A stretch of 34,955 nucleotides of DNA from Bacillota bacterium (lineage in GTDB: Bacteria; Bacillota; Clostridia; Peptostreptococcales; Anaerovoracaceae). The position numbers were made by a program, and so were the translations under genes. Shown piece after piece: positions 7,401-14,146 of this stretch (position 1 is the stretch's first letter; each line of letters opens with the position of its first letter). The notes below the pieces were generated by a model, which saw only the letters and a program-made list of their open reading frames with translations, did no database searches and was not told the origin of the DNA. Where the stretch lies: contig JAFUCA010000035.1 in the NCBI GenBank assembly GCA_017459895.1, forward strand, positions 1 to 34,955, read 5' to 3'.

Positions 7401-8600
7401 TTATCTCCGAAACCATTCCTTCATGGTGTTCAGTACGGTGACCAGCTGTTCCTCAGTGATGACGTAGGGCACCATGGCGTACAGGTACTGCAGGAAGGGG
7501 CGGTTGAAGACGCCTCTTTCCCGCGCAAAGGCTGGGAAGTCCTGCAGGTCTTTTTCATCGTAGACCTCAATGCAGACGCAGGCGCCCATGATCCGGATCT
7601 CGCGGATGCGGGGATCGCGGAAGCCGGCCATTTCCCGGCGGGTGATCTCCTCAATGCGCCGGACCTTTCCCATATAGTCCTCCCGGTCGAAGATCTCGAT
7701 GACCTTCAGCGCAGCGCTGGCCGCCAGTGGATTGCCCATGAAGGTGGGCCCGTGCATCAGGGCCTTGTCCGGATCGTCATCGTAGAAGGCGTCAAACACG
7801 TGATCCCGTGAAACTGTGACCGCATGGCCGATGTAGCCTCCTGTCAGGGCTTTGCCCAGCACCAGGATGTCCGGCAGTACCAGGTCCGAGACGAACCGGT
7901 GACCGGTGCGTCCGAAGCCTACCGCGACCTCATCGAAGATCAGGAGCACGTCGTATTTGTCGCACAGCTGCCGGGCCCGCTGCAGGAATGAAATGTCGTA
8001 CATCCGCATGCCGCCTGCGCCCTGGATCAGAGGCTCGACGATGAAGCAGTTCAGCCGGTCGTGCCAGCGGGCGAAGGCATCCTCCAGCGCCTCGGTCTGC
8101 GCGGGGATGTGGAGGAAATCCGGATCCGGGCCATAGGCCTCCAGCACGAAATGGTAGTCTTCATCGTCGCCGGCCTTCATGGCCTGGAACGTATCCCCGT
8201 GATAGGAGTGTTCCAGGGACAGGACCGCCGTCCGGCCGGGGATCCCCCGGTTCATATAATATTGCAGAGCCATCTTCAGCGCCACTTCCACGGCAACGCT
8301 GCCGGAATCCGAGAAGAACGAGTGATTCAGATCCCCCGGAAGCCACTCCTCCAGCTTCGCAGCCAGCCTTTGCACGGGAGCATGGGTCAGTCCGCCCAGC
8401 ATGACATGCGAAAAGCGGCCGGCCTGCTCTGTGATGGCGGCGGTAATCTCCGGATGGGCATACCCGAAATCATTGCTCCACCAGGAAGAGATGGAGTCGA
8501 TCAAAGGGCCTTCCGACGTCTCCAGGATCACGCCATGGGCGCCCGTCACCTCGATGGGATCCTCCATGGTCTTCATTTGTGTATAAGGGTACCAGATCAT
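7401..8600 (-). CDS. bioA: Adenosylmethionine-8-amino-7-oxononanoate aminotransferase BioA
   Basis: BioA transfers an amino group from S-adenosylmethionine to KAPA to give DAPA, using PLP. The 399-residue protein begins WYPYTQM as BioA does. It has the fold-type I features SDSGSVAVEVALKMA, the SYHGDT segment, the PLP-contacting Asp223 in FDEVAVGFGR and the Schiff-base Lys250 in LGKALTGG. The reading frame is open far upstream inside bioD, but the ATG at 8600 overlaps the bioD stop as ATGA and is preceded by GGGAGGAAC, so translation is probably coupled. It lies between bioD and the bioB regulatory array. Confidence 0.96.
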   Translation of the reverse strand: MIWYPYTQMKTMEDPIEVTGAHGVILETSEGPLIDSISSWWSNDFGYAHPEITAAITEQAGRFSHVMLGGLTHAPVQRLAAKLEEWLPGDLNHSFFSDSGSVAVEVALKMALQYYMNRGIPGRTAVLSLEHSYHGDTFQAMKAGDDEDYHFVLEAYGPDPDFLHIPAQTEALEDAFARWHDRLNCFIVEPLIQGAGGMRMYDISFLQRARQLCDKYDVLLIFDEVAVGFGRTGHRFVSDLVLPDILVLGKALTGGYIGHAVTVSRDHVFDAFYDDDPDKALMHGPTFMGNPLAASAALKVIEIFDREDYMGKVRRIEEITRREMAGFRDPRIREIRIMGACVCIEVYDEKDLQDFPAFARERGVFNRPFLQYLYAMVPYVITEEQLVTVLNTMKEWFRR

Positions 8601-9310
8601 TTGTTCCTCCCGATGGGTTCGTACAGCGCGCTCAGCGCATCGACGCCGATGTCCAGATCCGTGTCCCCGGGCTTCACACAGGCGACGACGGGGATCCCGG
8701 TCAGCTCCTCGCACATATACCGGTTGTCCTCCTCCATCACATCCCCGGGGTGCCAATGATTGAATATGATTCCCCGCACCGGCAGATCCCGGCGGAGCAT
8801 GTATTCCGCGGTGAGCACCACGCTGTTGATGGTGCCGAGCCCCGCATCCGCCACGATCAGCGACGGCAGGCGGAGCATTCGGATGATGTCCTCCAGCAGA
8901 ATGCGGTGCTCCCCGTGCTCCCGCTGGAAGCGAATGGGACACAGGATCCCGCCGCTGCCTTCGGCGGTAATGAAATCATACCGGTCCAGCAGCGCTTCCC
9001 ATCCGGCAGCGACCGCGGCAGCATCCACCGGGTTTCCCTCCAGCCGCGCCGCCAGATGAGGCGAATACGCCTGCTCGTAGACGTAGGGACACATCTCTTC
9101 CAAAGGCTGGCGGATGCCGGAAACGCGCTTCACGTGATCCGCATCCCCGGGGATCAGCGTTCCGTCCCCGCGACGCGCATTGCCGCTCATGGCGGCCTTG
9201 TAATAGGCCGCGGCAAACCCTGCTTCCTCCAGCTTTTTCGTAATGAGACCGGCGACGTAGGTCTTGCCGATATCGGTGCCGGTGCCGGTGAGAAAAATAC
9301 CTTTTGTCAT
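8597..9310 (-). CDS. bioD: Dethiobiotin synthetase BioD
   Basis: BioD closes the ureido ring of dethiobiotin from DAPA, CO2 and ATP. The 237-residue product starts with the ATP-binding loop GTGTDIGKT (about residues 9-17) and has the expected Lys in YYKAAMSG and the EGSGGILCP motif. The ATG at 9310 follows AGAAAGGAA. It sits 49 bases after bioY and overlaps bioA by four bases, so the three genes form one operon. Confidence 0.95.
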   Translation of the reverse strand: MTKGIFLTGTGTDIGKTYVAGLITKKLEEAGFAAAYYKAAMSGNARRGDGTLIPGDADHVKRVSGIRQPLEEMCPYVYEQAYSPHLAARLEGNPVDAAAVAAGWEALLDRYDFITAEGSGGILCPIRFQREHGEHRILLEDIIRMLRLPSLIVADAGLGTINSVVLTAEYMLRRDLPVRGIIFNHWHPGDVMEEDNRYMCEELTGIPVVACVKPGDTDLDIGVDALSALYEPIGRNK

Positions 9311-9359
9311 AAGTTCATTCCTTTCTGTGAAGACGTTCCGCCCGCGGGCCGGGACTAAA

Positions 9360-9926
9360 TCAGACCGGCAGGACCGGACGCAGGCGTTTCGTCAGAATGG
9401 CGGTCAGGATGCACAGGCAAATATCGCCGGGGACCGCCAGAATAAAGCAATAGAGGAACAGCGGCCAGACGCCCAGTGCAACGCCCAGAACGAAGTTGGA
9501 AATGACGTAGCACCAGATCATGCCCAGCAGATAAACCAGCCCCAGGCCGGCAAAGCATGCGGTGAGAACACGGGAGAAGCTCAGCTGCCCTGCGCCCTCG
9601 ATCATCCGCCCGGTAACGAAGGTGCCGGCGGCGAAGCCGATGAGATAACCGAAGGTAGGCTTCAGAACGTACCAGATCCCGCCGCCTTCCGCGAAGATGG
9701 GAAGCCCCACCAGACCCAGGATCAGATAGACCAGAACGCTGATGGTTCCCCGCCGGCTGCCCAGAAGGGATCCGGCCAGACAGGTGAAGAGGAACTGGAG
9801 AGTGAAGGGGACGACCGGAACCGGGATCCGGATGAAAGCTCCGGCGGCGATGAGCGCAGCGAACAGGCTGCACAGGATCATATCCCGGGTCCGTGAGGAT
9901 GTCGTTACACTTTGTGGGCTTCGCAT
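9360..9926 (-). CDS. bioY: Biotin transporter BioY (ECF S-component)
   Basis: BioY is the membrane substrate-binding subunit of energy-coupling-factor biotin uptake. The 188-residue product is strongly hydrophobic with about six helices. It carries typical BioY segments: VPFTLQFLFTCLAGSLLGSRRG, then GLPIFAEGGG and PTFGYLIGF. The frame opens upstream at 9977, but the ATG at 9926 has an AGAAGGAG ribosome site and matches the normal N-terminus. It is the first gene behind the bio promoter. No EcfA/EcfT energizing subunits are adjacent, so it would use shared ones. Having uptake and late synthesis in one operon suggests both respond to biotin status. Confidence 0.94.
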   Translation of the reverse strand: MRSPQSVTTSSRTRDMILCSLFAALIAAGAFIRIPVPVVPFTLQFLFTCLAGSLLGSRRGTISVLVYLILGLVGLPIFAEGGGIWYVLKPTFGYLIGFAAGTFVTGRMIEGAGQLSFSRVLTACFAGLGLVYLLGMIWCYVISNFVLGVALGVWPLFLYCFILAVPGDICLCILTAILTKRLRPVLPV

Positions 9927-9977
9927 GAATCGTCTCCTTCTGAAATCGTAAACCAGGTGGAATAGAATGTCGACCAT

Positions 9978-10006
9978 ATTGTAAACGGATGATGACGGAA
10001 TGTCAA
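9978..10006 (-). promoter_or_regulatory. Promoter of the bioYDA operon with a BirA-like half-site
   Basis: Read on the minus strand, TTGACA (10006-10001) and TACAAT (9983-9978) are 17 bases apart, nearly consensus for sigma-A. The -10 overlaps CGTTTACAA (9979-9987), which matches the BirA half-site GGTTTACAA at 8 of 9 positions. A weak partner TTGTTAGGT lies 18 bases upstream (10006-10014). The partner and spacing are poor, so BirA control is only a possibility. Confidence 0.7.
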
Positions 10007-10050
10007 CCTAACAAACAGAGACACCGCCGGAAAAACGACCAAAAAGAACT

Positions 10051-10078
10051 TTTAACCGTTTCGGAAATAGAGTAAAAT
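10051..10078 (+). promoter_or_regulatory. Probable promoter of the structured RNA
   Basis: TTTAAC (10051-10056) and TAAAAT (10073-10078) with a 16-base spacer point to a transcript starting near 10085, immediately before the long terminal stem of the RNA. It is divergent from the bio promoter. Confidence 0.55.
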
Positions 10079-10084
10079 GAAGTA

Positions 10085-10281
10085 CAGGCGCGCCGCGCAT
10101 ATGGCCCGGGTCTGTGGTTGAAAGGCCAGGCCAGCTACGGGCGAAAGGTCCCACGTAAGCTGTTCGCAGGGCGGCAGTGATCATGGCGTAGTTTAGAAGT
10201 AAGTCCTCGGGAAAATCCCGGTCAAGGCAGGTGTGGGGGCAAAGACCAGGTCAGCCGGGCCATATGCGCAGCGCGTTTTTT
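10085..10281 (+). ncRNA. Structured small RNA, possibly the raiA motif RNA
   Basis: A region of about 190 bases is closed by a 21-bp terminal stem (10089-10109 with 10255-10275; only one pair is non-Watson-Crick, a G-U) and ends in six T residues, so it looks like a free-standing terminated RNA. Inside are a stem CAGCTACG / CGTAAGCTG (10132-10139, 10154-10162) enclosing GGG..CCC, and a CGGGA-AAA-TCCCG hairpin (10208-10220). Many GAAA/GGTC-type conserved-looking loops are present. It stands before a gene pair that includes hpf/raiA, which is why the clostridial raiA RNA is my best guess. It lacks the signatures of SRP RNA, tmRNA, RNase P and the common riboswitches I know. 6S RNA or an unnamed class remains possible. 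Confidence 0.65.
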
Positions 10282-10302
10282 GTTTCAGGAGGAAGGACAT
10301 CA

Positions 10303-11337
10303 ATGTTGGATAATTACGTGAGCGCGATGGAGCATTGGCAGGGAAGAGTCGACAGCGAGGAGGACTACGATTCTTTCCGATGGCATCAGTGGGTGAGGCC
10401 CCTGGATCTGAACGGGGATCCGGAGGTGTTTCAGGGTCCTCAGGGATTCGCGTTTATCGGCTTTTGCAGCGAGCAGGGGGTACAGAGAAACAAAGGCCGG
10501 GTCGGGACGGCTCTGGCGCCGGATCTGATCCGCCGGCAGATGGCGAATCTGCCCTGTACCTTCCAGCAGAGCGTGGCGATCTATGATGCGGGGGACATCC
10601 TCTGTCAGGACATTTCCATGGAGGAGGGGCAGGCCCGGCTGGCGGAGGCGGTACGCCGGATCCTGGCGCTGAATCTGTTTCCCATCGTTCTGGGCGGCGG
10701 GCACGAGACCACCTTCGGACATTACTGCGGACAGCTGGCCCATGCCGAGGGAAAGCAGCCGGAGAAAACACCGGATATCGCCGTGGTCAACTTCGATGCC
10801 CATTTTGATCTGCGGCCTTACGACCGGGGCTCAAGCTCCGGATCCATGTTCCGGCAGATCGCGGATATCTGCCGGGAAAAGGGGATGAAGTACGGATACC
10901 TGCCCCTGGGGATCCAGAAGCACAGCAATACGGTGAGTCTGTTCCGGGAAGCGGAGCGGATGGATGTGCGGTACGTGCTGGCCAGAGACCTGCAGTACGG
11001 CTCTGCGGCATCGGTCTATGAGAAGGTGGATACCTTCATGTATGAGCACGAGAACGCCTACATCACCATCTGTACGGACGTGTTTTCCTCGGCCTTTGCC
11101 CCCGGAGTCAGCGCGCCTCAGGCGCTGGGGCTGGATCCGGAACGGGTCCTGCCGCTGATCAAGCACATCCTTCGGACCCGCAAGATCCGCGGATTCGACA
11201 TCTGCGAGATCTCCCCGCGGTTCGACCAGGACAACACCACCGCCAGCCTGGGCGCCGTGCTGATCTTCACCGTGGTGAATACGATCTGCAAGCTGAAGAA
11301 TCTTGCCGTGAATACCGGCGTGGAATACTACGGATGA
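10303..11337 (+). CDS. hutG: Formimidoylglutamase-like ureohydrolase (arginase/agmatinase family)
   Basis: The 344-residue protein belongs to the ureohydrolase superfamily, binuclear Mn enzymes that split C-N bonds of guanidino or formimidoyl groups. Metal ligands seen are His134 in GGGHET and Asp165, His167 and Asp169 in NFDAHFD. The late loop reads TICTDVFSSAFAPGVSAP. The APGVSAP run points to HutG (N-formimidoyl-glutamate to formamide and glutamate) rather than arginase. Position 257 is Cys where most superfamily members have a metal-binding Asp; Asp259 is kept. No other histidine-degradation genes are near. The ATG at 10303 follows AGGAGGA; the upstream in-frame sequence is the structured RNA and not coding. 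Confidence 0.8.
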   Translation: MLDNYVSAMEHWQGRVDSEEDYDSFRWHQWVRPLDLNGDPEVFQGPQGFAFIGFCSEQGVQRNKGRVGTALAPDLIRRQMANLPCTFQQSVAIYDAGDILCQDISMEEGQARLAEAVRRILALNLFPIVLGGGHETTFGHYCGQLAHAEGKQPEKTPDIAVVNFDAHFDLRPYDRGSSSGSMFRQIADICREKGMKYGYLPLGIQKHSNTVSLFREAERMDVRYVLARDLQYGSAASVYEKVDTFMYEHENAYITICTDVFSSAFAPGVSAPQALGLDPERVLPLIKHILRTRKIRGFDICEISPRFDQDNTTASLGAVLIFTVVNTICKLKNLAVNTGVEYYG

Positions 11338-11350
11338 GAATTGTAGCGCA

Positions 11351-11378
11351 GGATGAAAATATTCTGAAAAATTCATCC
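11351..11378. other. Hairpin between hutG and hpf
   Basis: A 7-bp perfect inverted repeat GGATGAA / TTCATCC with a 14-base AT-rich loop lies 14 bases after the hutG stop. It lacks a T-run, so termination is doubtful. Confidence 0.35.
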
Positions 11379-11385
11379 GCCTTCA

Positions 11386-11414
11386 TTGAAAGCTGCGCCA
11401 TGCTATGTTAAACT
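11386..11414 (+). promoter_or_regulatory. Promoter of hpf
   Basis: TTGAAA (11386-11391), a 17-base spacer and TAAACT (11409-11414), with TG one base upstream of the -10 (11406-11407), give an extended -10 sigma-A promoter 31 bases before the hpf ATG. Confidence 0.75.
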
Positions 11415-11444
11415 AAAGAAAAAGTTATAGAAGGAGGTCTCTTA

Positions 11445-11972
11445 ATGAAAGTCATTATTACAGGAAAGAACTATGCTCCAAGCGAAAAGCTGAAGGAGAC
11501 CATTGAAAAGAAATTCGAGAAGCTCGACAAGTACTTTTCAAATGAAATCACCGGAAACGTGATGACGATCAAGGAGAAAGGGAACTACAAGGTAGAAGCC
11601 ACGATCAACGCGAACGGCACGATTTTCCGGGCGGAAGTCCGCTCCGGAGATCCCTATGACTGCGTTGACAGATGCATCGAGAAGCTGTCCAGCCAGATGT
11701 CCCGTTTCAAGACCAAACTGCAGAAGAAGCACAAGGGCCAGAAGGCCGTGGATTTCGCGGAGGTTCCGGCGTTTGAAGAAACCGAGGAAGAAATTCATGT
11801 TGTCAAGAGGAAGAAATTCGGGCTCTCCCCGATGACCGTCGACGAGGCGATCGTTCAGATGGAGCTGCTGGAGCACAACTTCTTCGTCTTCCTGAACATC
11901 GAGACAGATGCAGTTAATGTGGTCTATCGCAGGGCGGATCAGGACTACGGACTGCTGGAAACGACCTATTAA
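11445..11972 (+). CDS. hpf: Ribosome hibernation promoting factor, long form
   Basis: This 175-residue protein has the two-domain layout of long HPF. The N-terminal ribosome-binding domain (residues 1-100; GKNYAPSEKLKETIEKKFEKL) sits between the 30S and tRNA sites. A charged linker leads to the C-terminal dimerization domain (about 120-175; KKFGLSPMTVDEAIVQMELLEHNFFVF) that joins two 70S ribosomes into 100S dimers in stationary phase. It has its own promoter, an AGAAGGAGG ribosome site and a strong terminator, so it is a single-gene unit. Confidence 0.97.
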   Translation: MKVIITGKNYAPSEKLKETIEKKFEKLDKYFSNEITGNVMTIKEKGNYKVEATINANGTIFRAEVRSGDPYDCVDRCIEKLSSQMSRFKTKLQKKHKGQKAVDFAEVPAFEETEEEIHVVKRKKFGLSPMTVDEAIVQMELLEHNFFVFLNIETDAVNVVYRRADQDYGLLETTY

Positions 11973-11988
11973 TCGGACACATCCATTC

Positions 11989-12017
11989 AGCGGGGCAAAA
12001 GCGCCCCGCTTTTTTTG
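11989..12017 (+). terminator. Terminator after hpf
   Basis: An 8-bp stem AGCGGGGC / GCCCCGCT (11989-11996, 12003-12010) with loop AAAAGC is followed by a run of T residues to 12017. Confidence 0.95.
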
Positions 12018-12036
12018 TACAGAAGCGGTTTCGATA

Positions 12037-12065
12037 TTGAATCCAGCCGGCTTTTTCTGTAGAAT
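12037..12065 (+). promoter_or_regulatory. Promoter of the cdaA unit
   Basis: TTGAAT (12037-12042) and TAGAAT (12060-12065), 17 bases apart, lie 39 bases before the cdaA start. Confidence 0.75.
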
Positions 12066-12104
12066 GTATATGTATGAATATGCATTCGGACAGGAGACTT
12101 GGTC

Positions 12105-13172
12105 GTGCAGGATTTTTTTCATAACATCGTTTCAGAAATAGGCATTTTTGACGTGATCGATATTTTGATCGTCGCATTTGTGATATACAAAATCCTTGGA
12201 TTTATCGTGAAGACACGGGCGGTTCAGATCCTGAAGGGCGTCCTGGTGCTGATCGTGGCGCTGATCGTTTCGGATGTGCTGGATCTGTACACCCTGAACT
12301 GGATGTGCAAGGGAGCGGTGGCCATGGGCGCGGTGGCGATCCTGGTCGTATTCCAGCCGGAACTGCGCCGGGCCCTGGAATACATGGGCCGGGGCAGTTT
12401 CATGCGTCCAGCCTTTGCACAGGAGAATAAGGAGAAGGTCAAGCGGGATGTCAATCAGATCGTACGCGCTGTCGACGATTTCTCCGGGGACCATGTGGGC
12501 GCGCTGATCGTATTCGAGGGGCAGACACTGCTGGAGGATATCGTGGAGACCGGAACGGTGCTGGACGCGACGATCTCGGAGCAGCTGCTGGGCAATATCT
12601 TCTATGAAGGATCGCCGCTGCACGATGGCGCGGTGATCATCCGCGAGGGCATGATCCACGCGGCGGGCTGCGTGCTCCCGCTGACGGGAAGTCAGGAGAT
12701 CGGCAAAAACCTGGGAACGAGGCACAGAGCCGGGCTGGGAATTACGGAGCATTCCGATGCGCTGGTTCTGATCGTGTCCGAAGAGACGGGAATCATTTCC
12801 ATGGCAAGGGACGGGAAGATGGACCGTTTTCTGGACCGGAAGACCGTGGAGAAGCAGCTGCTTGATTTTTATCTGAAGGGCGGCGATCTTTCCGAGAGGA
12901 TCGAGAAGGTGCCCTGGATGAAGAGCCTGTTTGCCGGAATCAAGGATCCCGGCGTTGTGAAGGATAAGGTTTTCGGCGGAAGCAGCGGTCGGAATACGAC
13001 CCAGGAGATCCCTGCGGAGGAGCTGCAGGAAGCCGTTCGCAAGTTTACAAAGGAGACGAAGGACCTGAATGAGCTGAAGGATCTGGAGGATCTGATGAAC
13101 GATCCGGATCTGGAGCCGGCGGGCTCGCAGGCAGCGCAGACCGAGACAGGCGAGGAGGGACAGGATGCTTAA
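12105..13172 (+). CDS. cdaA: Diadenylate cyclase CdaA (membrane c-di-AMP synthase)
   Basis: CdaA makes c-di-AMP from two ATP. The N-terminus has three predicted membrane helices (about residues 10-85). The DAC domain has the catalytic DGA motif (Asp174-Gly-Ala in LHDGAVI) and the ATP-contacting RHR motif (Arg206-His-Arg). The C-terminal tail past residue 270 is charged and variable. A GTG at 12105 lies seven bases after AGGAGA and is preferred; a TTG at 12099 is too close to that site. The next gene, cdaR, starts 8 bases before this stop, the usual cdaA-cdaR coupling. The third member of the common cluster, glmM, is not here but about 7.4 kb downstream. Confidence 0.96.
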   Translation: MQDFFHNIVSEIGIFDVIDILIVAFVIYKILGFIVKTRAVQILKGVLVLIVALIVSDVLDLYTLNWMCKGAVAMGAVAILVVFQPELRRALEYMGRGSFMRPAFAQENKEKVKRDVNQIVRAVDDFSGDHVGALIVFEGQTLLEDIVETGTVLDATISEQLLGNIFYEGSPLHDGAVIIREGMIHAAGCVLPLTGSQEIGKNLGTRHRAGLGITEHSDALVLIVSEETGIISMARDGKMDRFLDRKTVEKQLLDFYLKGGDLSERIEKVPWMKSLFAGIKDPGVVKDKVFGGSSGRNTTQEIPAEELQEAVRKFTKETKDLNELKDLEDLMNDPDLEPAGSQAAQTETGEEGQDA

Positions 13173-13545
13173 GAACAAGAAATTCCAGGCCATACTCTCC
13201 CTGCTGATTGCCATCGGCCTGTGGATGTATGTGATGGGGACCGTGGATCCCACCGTTACGACGACCATCCGCGATGTCACGGTGGAGAAGATCAACGAGG
13301 ATGTTTTGGAGGAGAAGGGACTGTCGGCTGATCTGGAACGGCCGGACACCGTGAACATCGAGATCAAGGGTGCCAGATCCGACGTGAATGAAGCCAAAGA
13401 AGGCGAGATCCGGGCGACGGTGGACGTTTCCAACTGCGAATACGGAGAGAATGAGACGGAGATCAAGGTGAAATTCCCCGATGGAGTTTCCGGCGTGAAG
13501 GTGGAGAACATCTCCCAGAGAACCGCTGTTTTCACTGTGAAATAG
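13165..13545 (+). CDS. cdaR: CdaR-like YbbR-domain protein, short form
   Basis: A 126-residue protein with an N-terminal membrane anchor (residues 8-25, ILSLLIAIGLWMYVMG) and a single YbbR-like domain (DPTVTTTIRDVTVEKIN onward). CdaR proteins bind CdaA and tune c-di-AMP synthesis. Bacillus CdaR has several YbbR repeats and about 480 residues; this one has one, so it is a minimal version. Overlap with cdaA supports a joint role. The ATG follows GAGGAGGGACAGG. Confidence 0.85.
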   Translation: MLKNKKFQAILSLLIAIGLWMYVMGTVDPTVTTTIRDVTVEKINEDVLEEKGLSADLERPDTVNIEIKGARSDVNEAKEGEIRATVDVSNCEYGENETEIKVKFPDGVSGVKVENISQRTAVFTVK

Positions 13546-13588
13546 CGCATCCCGCGCATTTGCTGATATAACCAGAGAGGAGTAAGAA

Positions 13589-14146
13589 ATGTTAAAATTC
13601 CTTTTAGTGATTCTGATCATCATCGTGCTGATCATCGTATGGCTGGTCTCCACGTACAACGGGCTCGTTCGCAGCCGCAACACCGTGGATGAAGCGTACT
13701 CTACGATGGATGTCTACCTCAAGAAGAGATTCGATCTGATCCCGAATCTGGTGGAGGCGGTCAAGGCGTATGCGGCCCACGAGAAAGAAACTCTGCAGGC
13801 CGTGATCGCAGCCCGGGGACAGATCCAGTCGGCGGGAACGCAGGCGGAGCGGATGGAAGCGGAGAACGCGCTGTCCGGAACTCTGAAATCCCTGTTTGCC
13901 GTTGCAGAAGCTTACCCGGATCTCAAGGCCAACGAGGGATTCCTTGATCTGCAGCAGCAGCTGAAGAAGGTCGAAGAAGACATCGCTCAGTCAAGAAAGT
14001 ATTTCAACGGCAGTGTCAAGGCGTACAACAACAAATGCCAGACATTCCCGTCCAGCTTCATTGCAAGCACATTCCGCTTCGAACCGCGCACCATGTTTGA
14101 GGTCTCCAGAGAAGAGGAAAGAGAAAATGTCAAAGTTGAATTCTAG
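13589..14146 (+). CDS. lemA: LemA family protein
   Basis: The 185-residue protein has one N-terminal membrane helix (residues 3-21) followed by the family stretch NTVDEAYSTMDVYLKKRFDLIPNLVEAVKAYAAHE, then an amphipathic helical body and the closing FRFEPRTMFE region. LemA proteins are membrane-anchored with a soluble helical domain; their molecular function is not settled. Pairing with a DUF2207 protein, which follows with a 20-base overlap, is a frequent arrangement and suggests the two act together at the envelope. An AGAGAGGAG ribosome site precedes the ATG. Confidence 0.92.
   Translation: MLKFLLVILIIIVLIIVWLVSTYNGLVRSRNTVDEAYSTMDVYLKKRFDLIPNLVEAVKAYAAHEKETLQAVIAARGQIQSAGTQAERMEAENALSGTLKSLFAVAEAYPDLKANEGFLDLQQQLKKVEEDIAQSRKYFNGSVKAYNNKCQTFPSSFIASTFRFEPRTMFEVSREEERENVKVEF

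Noticed and set aside
10231-10302. Upstream extension of the hutG frame
   Set aside because: This DNA forms the 3' half of the RNA terminal stem and its T-run; the strong AGGAGGA site points to the ATG at 10303.
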